Assembly: GCA_965242665.1 (NCBI GenBank)
Contig: OZ251484.1
Location: 2,294,001 to 2,358,000 of the forward strand
Source: VXLM01 sp965242665
GTDB lineage: Bacteria; Chloroflexota; Dehalococcoidia; Lucifugimonadales; VXLM01
Reading direction: 5' to 3'
DNA length: 64,000 nucleotides
Shown: positions 34,078 through 44,764 of the stretch, piece by piece
Layout of the letters: each line of letters starts with the position of its first letter
Numbering within the stretch: position 1 is the stretch's first letter
Notes under the pieces: generated by a model
What the model was told of the DNA's origin: nothing
Seen by the model: the letters and a program-made list of their open reading frames with translations, nothing else
Database searches by the model: none
Translations under genes and position numbers: made by a program

Positions 34078-34500
34078 TTATCTCCTCGCGGCGCGTTGAT
34101 CGACCAATTCGATCAATACGCCGTTTGTGGACTTTGGGTGAATGAACCCGATCCGGCCGGATAGGCCGTCTCTCGGCGTTTCGTCGATGACTGCGATGTC
34201 CTGCTCGTCGAGCCGGCGCAGCGCGCCGGGCAGGTCTTCGACCTCGAAGCAGATATGATGGATGGCCTCGCCCCGCCGCTGAATGAATTTCGCGACGCTG
34301 CCGGTTGGATCTGTTGGCTGGATGAACTCCAGCTGCGACCCTCCGACGCGCAGTAGCGCTGCGCGCACGCCCTGATCGGCGATCTCGACCACCTCGCCCT
34401 GCTGTACGCCGAAGACATCGCGGTAGAACCGCATGGACGATTCGATGTCCTCTACGGCGATACATACGTGGTTGATGTGCCGCGCGGTGCAGATGCTCAT
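34078..34500 (-). CDS. mce: Methylmalonyl-CoA epimerase
   Basis: Interconverts (R)- and (S)-methylmalonyl-CoA. 140-residue VOC-fold protein; metal ligands appear in INHVCIAVEDIES (His), LEFIQPTDPTGSVAKFIQRR (Glu), GEAIHHICFEVEDL (His) and GVLIELV (Glu). The block FYRDVFG and FIHPKSTNGVLIEL are typical of this enzyme rather than general glyoxalases. It is 9 bp upstream of the mutase B12 subunit on the same strand. Confidence 0.9.
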   Translation of the reverse strand: MSICTARHINHVCIAVEDIESSMRFYRDVFGVQQGEVVEIADQGVRAALLRVGGSQLEFIQPTDPTGSVAKFIQRRGEAIHHICFEVEDLPGALRRLDEQDIAVIDETPRDGLSGRIGFIHPKSTNGVLIELVDQRAARR

Positions 34501-34503
34501 GGT

Positions 34504-35103
34504 CTACTCCTGCCGGATGTCTTCCAGGGACTGTTCCAGGTCGTCGACGAACCGAGCCAAGGATGGTACGTTCTTCGTTGCTTGGTACAAATCCATCTTA
34601 TCAATGATCGACTCCGCGTACTCGATGCCGCCCAGCGAGGGCAGTACGCCGGCGTCTCTGACCGTTTGTAACAGCCGGGTCTTGAACCTGCCTCTACCAC
34701 ACCTGCTGTCTGGAATGGCCGGTAATGAGGGGGATTCTAGCACCCGTTGAATGGCGCTTGGATCGGCAAGATACCAACATTCGATATGCGGCTCCGGTGC
34801 GGCAACTACCGTTCTTGGGGAATGCCGCACTCGTCCGACTCTCTCTTTGATCTCGTCGATCACCGTCTGAACGCCCCGGCAATCCGTGTCCTTAGCCACC
34901 ACGACGAGGTCGAAGTTGAGCGTGCCGCGTGCAGAGTAATCTTTCAAGAACTTTTCGAATTCCGCATCCAATCTGGGAGCTCCTCCAGTCGCATTCAGCA
35001 CCAATACGTCCATCCCAATGCACCGCTCGGCTGCAATGCGGGTCGTTAGCCTTGTGAGGAATCGTTCGTGTCCTATGTCTTCCAGAAAGAACGCGACCTT
35101 CAC
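34504..35103 (-). CDS. TOPRIM-like (DUF4276/RloB-type) protein, partner of AAA ATPase
   Basis: A 199-residue protein starting VKVAFFLEDIGHERFLTRLT. Three acidic positions line up with a TOPRIM-type nuclease core: Glu in FLEDIGHE, D-x-D in VVAKDTDCRG, and Glu/Asp in EPHIECWYLADPSAI. The P-H-I-E-x-W-x-L-x-D block is common in DUF4276-like and RloB-like defence proteins. GTG at 35103 is chosen because GGGAGGG is six bases upstream; it starts two bases after the ATPase stop, so the pair is translationally coupled. Nuclease activity is inferred. Confidence 0.6.
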   Translation of the reverse strand: MKVAFFLEDIGHERFLTRLTTRIAAERCIGMDVLVLNATGGAPRLDAEFEKFLKDYSARGTLNFDLVVVAKDTDCRGVQTVIDEIKERVGRVRHSPRTVVAAPEPHIECWYLADPSAIQRVLESPSLPAIPDSRCGRGRFKTRLLQTVRDAGVLPSLGGIEYAESIIDKMDLYQATKNVPSLARFVDDLEQSLEDIRQE

Positions 35104-35105
35104 TA

Positions 35106-36449
35106 CTACCCTCCCAAGTCGCCTCTCGTCAGCATCTCCGCGAGTGACCTCTCTACTTCTTCCGCGGCAAAGAGTGGTTCTCTGATCGGAGCGAACTTGG
35201 TCCGTCCGCCTTCTTTTGAGCACAGCACGAGGAAGACCGGATCAACAGATCCGCCATCCCCTGCATCCGCGCCGTTCTCCGAATCTGCCCCCCTCGTCGA
35301 ACGATAATAGTTCATGTGGTCTGGCAGCCTGGGTGAGTGAGTCGTAATGATGATCTGCTTGTCCGGATCGTTGCCGACGGCGCTGTCCAGCAGCCTTGCA
35401 ATAACCTGAAGCCGCCGTGGGTGCACGCCGTTCTCGGGCTCTTCGAATCCAATCGTCGTCGCTTGGCTTTGCGGAGCGAGAATCGCAAACAGACCCAATA
35501 CCCGCAGTGTCCCGTCGGAAATGACGCCCGAAGAGTGCGGCGTTCCATTATCATGCAAGAGGAGGCGTACCAACCCTTCCCTCGTCACATCGGTCTCGAG
35601 GCGCTCCGTGCCTGGGATCGTCACGTTCAACGAACGGATCAGGTTCTCGAACTGGGGAGGGTCCGCTTGCTTAAGCGTGTGGAAGAAGCCGGCAAGGTCC
35701 TTCCCGTCGTTTCTCAGGGAATCAACGTGCTTCAGCGGCGTATCTTCACGCATCACGCCTGGGTCGAAGTAGTAGAACTGCCACCTCCGCAACTCCTCTC
35801 GAAACGCGGCGATGTGCGGATAGTGCGGCGCGTAGAGCGGGGTGGAGACGATGGTGTGATCAAGTCCAATATCGTGGTAGGTGGGATGCGCCTGTCCTTC
35901 CATCCTGAGATGAAGGCGGTTCCCGACTCGTTCGACGAACGGTTTCCTGCTGTTGCTTGGTTGTCCGTCTTTGCGCAAAGCGACCAATTTTTCGTCCACG
36001 ACGCGGAGCAGGCCAGAGGATGTTGCGAACTCAACGGTAACCTGATATCGAAGGTTCCGTTCGATGACCTTCTTCGGACGGCCCCTCGCCGCACCGTCCG
36101 GAGTTGGCAGACCCTGTCGCATCTCGGTCACCAACTTCTCAACGGCGGCTACTGCGCTTTCCGACAGCTGCACGTCGACGCCAAGCGTAAATCGCAGCGA
36201 CTCACGTTGGAGAGACTCCTCGAGTCCACCACCGGAGGGTATGAAGAACGCCTCCAGAGGTTGGCCACGGTGCTCGTCGAACGCCGACTTGATCGGCCCG
36301 CCCGTCGCTATCCTGCTCAGAAGGCCGATCGCGTCCAAGAGATTGCTCTTGCCGGATGCGTTCGGACCGACGAGAACCGTAAGAGGTTTCAACTCCAGAT
36401 TGATGTCGTAGAGCGATTTATAGCCCTTGATGAAAACTTGCCTAATCAT
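35106..36449 (-). CDS. AAA family ATPase (RecF/OLD-like, AAA_21)
   Basis: A 447-residue ABC/SMC-type ATPase. IKGYKSLYDINLELKPLTVL then VGPNASGKSNLLDAI is the characteristic N-terminal Walker A of OLD/RecF-like defence ATPases; SSGVISDGTLRVLGLFAIL is the signature-like segment; IGFEEPENGVHPRRL is Walker B with the D-loop; IIITTHSPRLPDHM carries the switch His. The long middle insert (residues ~60-270) is specific to this group. The next gene is a TOPRIM-like protein, an arrangement like several ATPase-plus-effector anti-phage modules. Confidence 0.8.
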   Translation of the reverse strand: MIRQVFIKGYKSLYDINLELKPLTVLVGPNASGKSNLLDAIGLLSRIATGGPIKSAFDEHRGQPLEAFFIPSGGGLEESLQRESLRFTLGVDVQLSESAVAAVEKLVTEMRQGLPTPDGAARGRPKKVIERNLRYQVTVEFATSSGLLRVVDEKLVALRKDGQPSNSRKPFVERVGNRLHLRMEGQAHPTYHDIGLDHTIVSTPLYAPHYPHIAAFREELRRWQFYYFDPGVMREDTPLKHVDSLRNDGKDLAGFFHTLKQADPPQFENLIRSLNVTIPGTERLETDVTREGLVRLLLHDNGTPHSSGVISDGTLRVLGLFAILAPQSQATTIGFEEPENGVHPRRLQVIARLLDSAVGNDPDKQIIITTHSPRLPDHMNYYRSTRGADSENGADAGDGGSVDPVFLVLCSKEGGRTKFAPIREPLFAAEEVERSLAEMLTRGDLGG

Positions 36450-36587
36450 TCATCATCCTCGCGTCTGTCGCGAAGTATACGACTCCTGCACCTCCAGTAT
36501 ACCCCATCCGACGCGGACGGTGTCCATCGGTTCGTAGGATGACACGGTCTAGAAGACCTACATTGATACGAATCGACTAAACTATCA

Positions 36588-36616
36588 TTGACATTATAAT
36601 ATGATATAGATATAAT
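36588..36616 (+). promoter_or_regulatory. Perfect consensus promoter for clpC
   Basis: TTGACA (36588-36593), exactly 17 bases, TATAAT (36611-36616). Both hexamers match the sigma-70 consensus in an AT-rich island. The -10 covers the ATG at 36615, so that ATG cannot be the gene start. Confidence 0.8.
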
Positions 36617-36722
36617 GAAAGACAGAGTATTGGCTGTATCGCTCTGCATATGCGGCGTCCGGTCTCCGTCCTTCTGGGGCGGCGGCGCGCGTGAGCGGGC
36701 GGCCGCGATGGGAGGTGTCGAG

Positions 36723-39164
<2,442 letters not shown>

Positions 39165-39231
39165 GCGGGTGACAGGGGCCGCCCTGACGCCGCATAGCGA
39201 AAGGGCGGTCGCAGGTGGTGGAGGGGAGCGG

Positions 39232-40332
39232 CTAGGATGGGAACTTGATTATGCCGCGCCCTTCCCCGCCGCTTACCATGTCGTGGAACCCTTCATTGAT
39301 CTGGTCGAGAGAGTAGCTCCTGGTGATGAGGCTCTCGATGTCGAGGGCCCCCATGAGGTAGGCGGCCACGATCTTGCGGAACGATTCGTGCGGGCTGGCG
39401 GAGCCGTAGTAGCTGCCCATTACGGTCTTTTGGGACCGCACGAGGTCTTTCATGTTGATTGGGGCGGACTCTCCCTCCGGGCCAAGTCCAATCATGACCG
39501 CGGCGCCGGTCGGGCGAACGGAGTCGAACGCCGTAGAGAGCACGTCTGACTTGCCGATGCTGTCGAACGCCATATCCACGCCGCCTCCGGTCATTTCCTT
39601 GATGGCTTCAGCGGGGTCGTCCACTTCGCGCAGATTGATGGTGTCGGTTGCGCCGAATCTATAGGTGAACTCCAGCTTGTGGTCGAGGATATCGACTGCG
39701 ATTATCCTGCTTGCGTTCATGAGTCTGGCGCCTTGTATGACATTGAGTCCAACTCCGCCGCAGCCGAAGACTGCAACGGACATGCCCGCTTTCGCGTTCG
39801 GGTTGTTGATTACGCCTCCGACTCCGGTAGTTACGGAGCAGCCGATGAGGGCGGCGACCTCGATCGGGACGTCGTCTGGAACCGGTTGACAGGCCTGTTG
39901 GGGGCACACGATGCGCTCCGAGAACACCCCTACTTTTGCAAGCTGATAGACGTCCTGGCCGTCCGCGCGGAGCCGCGTGGTGCCGTCGTATTGCCTCGGT
40001 CCGAGTTTGACGTTCGTTTCGCACACGTTTGGAAACCCGTTCAGGCAGTTGCGGCACATGCCGCAGTGGGAAACGAACGACAAGATGCAGCGGTCGCCGG
40101 GCTTGACTCTGGTCACGCCGTCTCCCACTTCTACGACCGTGCCTGCTCCTTCGTGCCCCAGCACGATGGGTAAGTCGACGAGGGCGCTGCCCTCCATGAA
40201 GTGGTGATCGCTCAAGCAGATGCCGGACGCGCCCATTCGAACGCGCACTTCTCCCGCCTTGGGCGGGTCTTGCTCAAGTTCTCTGATCTGCAGCGGCGTC
40301 TGTGTTTCATACAGTACGGCGGCGCTTACCAT
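39232..40332 (-). CDS. Zinc-dependent alcohol dehydrogenase
   Basis: Medium-chain dehydrogenase, 366 residues. Catalytic zinc: Cys in SGICLSD and GHEGAGTVVEVGDGV; structural zinc: four Cys in CGMCRNCLNGFPNVC; NAD-binding VAVFGCGGVGLNVIQGARL with Asp at the end of strand 2 (IIAVDI), implying NAD preference. The architecture is that of class I/III-like ADHs such as AdhB/AdhD of actinobacteria. Substrate unknown. ATG at 40332 with GTGAGGAGA upstream. Its promoter and leader match those of the P-loop gene at 14149. Confidence 0.88.
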   Translation of the reverse strand: MVSAAVLYETQTPLQIRELEQDPPKAGEVRVRMGASGICLSDHHFMEGSALVDLPIVLGHEGAGTVVEVGDGVTRVKPGDRCILSFVSHCGMCRNCLNGFPNVCETNVKLGPRQYDGTTRLRADGQDVYQLAKVGVFSERIVCPQQACQPVPDDVPIEVAALIGCSVTTGVGGVINNPNAKAGMSVAVFGCGGVGLNVIQGARLMNASRIIAVDILDHKLEFTYRFGATDTINLREVDDPAEAIKEMTGGGVDMAFDSIGKSDVLSTAFDSVRPTGAAVMIGLGPEGESAPINMKDLVRSQKTVMGSYYGSASPHESFRKIVAAYLMGALDIESLITRSYSLDQINEGFHDMVSGGEGRGIIKFPS

Positions 40333-40565
40333 GGTGTTCTCTCCTCACGGGAATTGACGTATAGGGTAACTGCTTGGCGCGGTATGGTAAAGGGGGCCGC
40401 GCGTCGGCAGGCCGCCTGGCAGGGTATGGAGCTCGAACGTCATATCGAGGCGAGGATGTCCGCGTCGAGTTTCCCTCATGCCGCAGATCCCCCGACGTCA
40501 TTCCCACCCTCTCCCGTCATTCCCGCGAAGGCGGGAATCTGGTGGTCTGCGCCCGACGCCCCCCG
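40333..40565. repeat. Intergenic region with REP-like palindrome
   Basis: Contains the alcohol dehydrogenase promoter and a REP-like palindrome at 40515-40539 (CGTCATTCCCGC-GAA-GGCGGGAATC) with an extra half-unit (GTCATTCCCACC) just upstream. Confidence 0.6.
40363..40391 (-). promoter_or_regulatory. Promoter of alcohol dehydrogenase with shared leader motif
   Basis: Minus strand TTTACC (40386-40391), 17-base spacer, TACCCT (40363-40368), followed by ATACGTCAATTCC and GTGAGGAGA. Nearly the same string precedes the P-loop gene at 14149. Confidence 0.55.
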
Positions 40566-42933
40566 TCACTCCCGCACCTCCGGGGCGAACTCAACCTCCC
40601 AAACGCGGCCAGCGGCGCCGAACTGCCCGGTGACGATCCGCGCGATGGCGTACTGTGGAAGACCGACGCCGGCCAGACACTTGCCGTCGAACACCACGCC
40701 GCGCTCGTCGAAGCCAAAGTCCAGGTTGTCAAACCCATGCTCCCTGCGGTGGTCGGGAAGAGCATTCTCGTCTTCGGGGACGACGTGCAGGAAGAAGCGC
40801 GCCTGAACGTCCTCGCTACCGCACGGCTCCTTGACGTAGTACAACTTGCCCCCATCGAGATATAGATCGAACTCCGCGCGCGCGGCCGGCTCAGTGGACA
40901 CGATCGATTGGTACGCGGAAATGAGTTTGGGTCCTTGGATATCCAGTGCAGCATTCCAACCCTGCACACCGTCGCCGCCGACTCGGCCAGTGCGGAACCT
41001 CGCAATGTCGTACTGAGGGATGTCGACGATGGCCAGGCATTTGCCGTCGAATAGCAAGCCGCGCTCCTCGAAGCCAAAGTCGAGGTTGTCGAATCCATGC
41101 GGCCTGCGACCGTCTGATAGATCGTTCAGGTCCTCGGGATAGACGTGCAGGAAGAAGCGCCCCGCGGCGTCCGCGCGTTCGCACGGCTCCTTGAGGTAGT
41201 ACACCGTGCCGTCGATGAGATACACGTCGAATTCCTCGCGCACCAAAGGCTCGGTGGATGCAACCGACCGATACTTGGCGCCATACCATGCCGTCAAGCC
41301 GGCCGTGTCGTAGAGGAAGAAATACTGGTTTTGCGGCGTAAGCAGGGCGTCCGTATCGACGCGCTCTCGCATGACGACGAATCCATCCTCCGCGGCGGGA
41401 AGATACGAATAGCGGATGAGGCTCGTGTTCAAGTAATACTCCACCGCGTCCCCCGCGTTGCCGAAGAGGGGTTTGTGCGGGCCTCCGATATAGAGAACGG
41501 TGACGAGCTCATCATCAGTCAACTCGGGGACGGCGAGGAGCTCCTGCTCCGCCGCCCGTACTGCCTGGGCGGACTCCGCGCTGTATCCGATGCGGCTCAT
41601 CTGGAAGCTGGAGACTGCGAATAGTATCAGGGCTGCGACCGACGCGGCCGCGATGACGGCGTCTCGGTCGATCAGCCTCCGCGCCAAGAGCAAGACGATG
41701 GTGAAGAAGACCAATGGCACACCAATGTAGTAGATGCTCTCGAAACTATGGTCTACGACTTGGTTGCGCATTGGCAGAGCCCAGAAGAAGCCGAATGATG
41801 CCAGGGTAGCGAACAAGATTCTCGGACGGACGAATATCGAGCCGATGAGACCCGCAACGGGGAGAGCGACTCCAAGGACGACTACCGCGCGTTTCGATAA
41901 CCACGTCGGACTTTCGGCCACAGCGACGACGCCAAGCAATGCGTAGGGAATGAACATTCGGGAGATTCTAGAGAACTGCCCTTCCAGAAAACGACTCCAG
42001 CCTATGTGGTCGACCCTGCCGACCCCGCCAGTCCCGGTGCGCTTCAGCATGGACTTGAAGGACGGCAACTCCGTCAGCGGCGTTTCCCCGCCCAACGCAG
42101 CGTACTCCATGGTGAAGTTGAAGGTGAGGACGGACAGGCCGAACCCTAGCGCAGCTGCGCCCAACAGCAGGTAGCGGCTGTGAAACAATGCGGACGCCGC
42201 GTGTTTTAACTTGACATAATGACGGGGGGGGGGGGGGGGTAGAAGTTGTGGCGGCAGAACGCGCCCGCAGGAGGTCGCGCGTCAACCCAATGATGACGAA
42301 CGGCAGCAGCAGGGCATAGACGTGCCACGCCAGCAGCAGCGCGATGCACATCTTGACGAGCAGCTGACGGAAGCGGCCTTCCTGCACGAAGACGACCATG
42401 CCATGGAAGGTCAACATCACCCCAAAGAGGTCGGGCACCCCTTCGTTGGCGGTCATGTCGTTGTAGTACAACAGGTAGTACGATGAGAACGCCAGCAGGG
42501 TTGCACTGACTGCAACCCACCGGTTGGACACGAGGCGGCAGAGCGAGAGATACGCCAGGACTGCTGCGCCTGCGAAGAGCAGCAACATGAGGACTCGTGC
42601 CGCGTAGATTTGGGCGGACGGGTTACCGGAGACTGGCAGGGTGGCCAGCTTCATGAGGAGGTAGCCGCCGATGGGGTAGCGGTTGTATGGCGAGTAACGG
42701 ACTGCGCCGTCCTCGTCTATGAACCGACGATGGAACCGCTGAAAGCCGTGTTCGAGGGAGAGGTTCACGGCTATCGTCAGCTGTTCCGAGGACGACCAGC
42801 TGTGAGAGAGACCTCGATAGAAGTACCCTCGGTCGCCGCCGAAGATGAAGACCGTCGACAGCGCAAGCAGCAACAGGGCCAGAGGAAGCCATGCGGACCG
42901 CAGCGCGGACTCGAGTCTAGCGAGTAACGTCAT
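40566..42933 (-). CDS. Glycosyltransferase-like polytopic membrane protein, frameshifted at a poly-C tract
   Basis: Two frames that join at a homopolymer. The N-terminal part (from ATG at 42933) has multiple helices and the GT39/ArnT-like features HGFQRFHRRFIDEDGAVRYS and PYNRYPIGGYLLMKLA; it runs into 16 consecutive C (coding strand, 42224-42239). The downstream frame (PPRHYVKLKHAASALFHSRY ...) continues with more helices and ends with two tandem ~110-residue soluble repeats. A tract of 15 or 18 C would restore one continuous protein of about 789 residues. Either slipped-strand phase variation or a sequencing/assembly error explains it. Dolichyl-mannosyltransferase-like lipid-linked sugar transfer is inferred. 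Confidence 0.7.
42224..42239. repeat. 16-base homopolymer G/C tract inside a gene
   Basis: Sixteen consecutive G on the plus strand (C in the coding strand), in the predicted cytoplasmic loop encoding poly-Pro. It is the only homopolymer of such length in the window. Confidence 0.9.
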
Positions 42934-43282
42934 GATTCGGAGCCGGGGACAAAGGATGCTCACGGGAGGACCGACGACCTGTGAGGATGAATTCCGGCCT
43001 CGGAATTCTAACCTCCCAATACCGATAATACCACAGAGACCGCAGTGGGGTTCCGTTCGACCTATCACAGCAGATTACCCCCGCATCGGAAACCCACCTA
43101 GCTGTCACTCTCGCTGCATACCGAATCGGGGGGATGAAGATAGCCGGTTCTCTCGCCCTCTCCCCGTGAAGGAGCTAGGAAAACTCCTCGTCGTCACTTG
43201 AGTTGTGGGAGATCTCCTCTTGCGCTGGGAACAGGTCTCCCAGCGCCCGCCTCCGTCCGCCGGCCCGTCCGTTCCCAAGCGT
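42934..43282. other. Intergenic region, nothing recognised
   Basis: About 350 bp between the membrane glycosyltransferase-like gene and the end of the nuo cluster. I see no gene, palindrome or consensus promoter. Confidence 0.4.
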
Positions 43283-44764
43283 CTACTGGAACGAGAAGAG
43301 CGTATCGCTGGCGCTCTGAATGAACTCCATGAGCGGGGCCGGATACACTCCCATCAGAATCATTCCGACCAATAGCGCGCCCAGCAGTGCGGCCGTCAGA
43401 CGCGGAACGCGGATGGGAGTCGGGTCGTCCGCAGTCTCGATATAGACCTGGCGGATGACCATCAGATAGTAGTAGAGCGATACCAAGCTCATCGCGATCG
43501 CTAGTCCAGCGAGCCACAAGAGTCCCTGCGCTGCGACGGCGGTGAACAGATAGAACTTGCTAGTGAATCCGGCGAATATGGGCAGCCCTGCAAGAGAAAA
43601 GAGGGAGGCAGCCAATACCATCGCGAGACCTGGCGCTCTCTTGCTAATTCCCGCAAAGTTCCTAATCGCTTCGCCCCCCAAGGTGTGGGAGACCGCGCCG
43701 ACGGCGAGGAATGCGGCCATGTTCGTTGCGCCGTAGGCGGCTAGGTGCAGCATGATCGCGTTCGACGCCAAGTGCGAGCGATCGAACGCCAGCCCCCCGC
43801 CTTGCCCAGGGTCCACCAGCGCCGCGATGCCCATGAGCAAATACCCGACGTGTCCGATACTGGAGTATGCCAGCATCCGTTTGATGTTGGTCTGTGCAAT
43901 GGCGAACAAGTTGCCCAGCGTCATCGTTGCCGCAGCAAGGATGATCATGATCAGACGCCAGTCGGCTGCGGCGTGAATGAACCCCTCGGCGAAGAGGCGC
44001 ATGAACACAGCGAACGACGCCGCCTTCGATCCCACTGCCAAATAGGCGGTGACTGGTGTCGGAGCTCCCTCGTACACGTCCGGAGCCCACATGTGGAACG
44101 GTACGGCCGCCACCTTGAATCCCATCCCCGCGATGATGAGCGCGACCCCCACGAACAGCCCAGGCGACAACGCGCCCCCGCCTGCGAGCGCCTGGCCGAT
44201 CCCGTCGAAGTACGTCGTCCCCAAATACCCGTATATCTGGCTGATGCCGTAGAGCAAGAACGCGGACGACAACGCCCCCAGCAAAATGTACTTCATTCCG
44301 GACTCGTTCGACTTTGGGTTGTAACGGTCGAAGCCGACGAGCACGTAGAGGCCGAAGCTCAGCAGTTCGAGGGAGATATACGCGGTGAGCAGTTCCCCCG
44401 AGGATGCGAGCAGCATCGCGCCGACGACCGTGAACAACAATATCCCGTAGTACTCGCCGGCGTGGTCGAGGTGCCGCCTCACGTACTCCACACTCGACAG
44501 AACTATGATGACTGCAAGCGCCAGGAAGAATCCCTTGAAGAATAGGGCGTAGTCGTCCACGCGCACCGCCCCGGCGTATAGCTCGTCATTCTTACCCCAC
44601 AAGAACCATAGCGTGAAGCACAGTATGACGACCAACCCAATAGCGGATAGGTACCCCAACCAGTGCTTTCGATCCGTTGGCGTGACGAAGTCCGCGCCTA
44701 GCGCGAGGAACGCCAGTGCGGTCACCGAGAACTCAGGCAGCAGGAGGGTGAAGTCGTTACTCAT
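43283..44764 (-). CDS. nuoN: NADH-quinone oxidoreductase subunit N
   Basis: Antiporter-like proton-pumping subunit of complex I, 493 residues with about 14 helices. The NuoN blocks KVAAVPFHMWAPDVYEGAPT and IKRMLAYSSIGHVGYLLMGI are clear, with the pump-associated Lys in MGFKVAAVPFH. It is the last of the nuo genes in transcription order and directly abuts nuoM (start 44764, nuoM stop 44765). Confidence 0.94.
   Translation of the reverse strand: MSNDFTLLLPEFSVTALAFLALGADFVTPTDRKHWLGYLSAIGLVVILCFTLWFLWGKNDELYAGAVRVDDYALFFKGFFLALAVIIVLSSVEYVRRHLDHAGEYYGILLFTVVGAMLLASSGELLTAYISLELLSFGLYVLVGFDRYNPKSNESGMKYILLGALSSAFLLYGISQIYGYLGTTYFDGIGQALAGGGALSPGLFVGVALIIAGMGFKVAAVPFHMWAPDVYEGAPTPVTAYLAVGSKAASFAVFMRLFAEGFIHAAADWRLIMIILAAATMTLGNLFAIAQTNIKRMLAYSSIGHVGYLLMGIAALVDPGQGGGLAFDRSHLASNAIMLHLAAYGATNMAAFLAVGAVSHTLGGEAIRNFAGISKRAPGLAMVLAASLFSLAGLPIFAGFTSKFYLFTAVAAQGLLWLAGLAIAMSLVSLYYYLMVIRQVYIETADDPTPIRVPRLTAALLGALLVGMILMGVYPAPLMEFIQSASDTLFSFQ

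Noticed and set aside
39177..39215. Hairpin CCGCCCT...AGGGCGG between clpC and the alcohol dehydrogenase as terminator
   Set aside because: Seven-bp stem with a long loop and no T-run.
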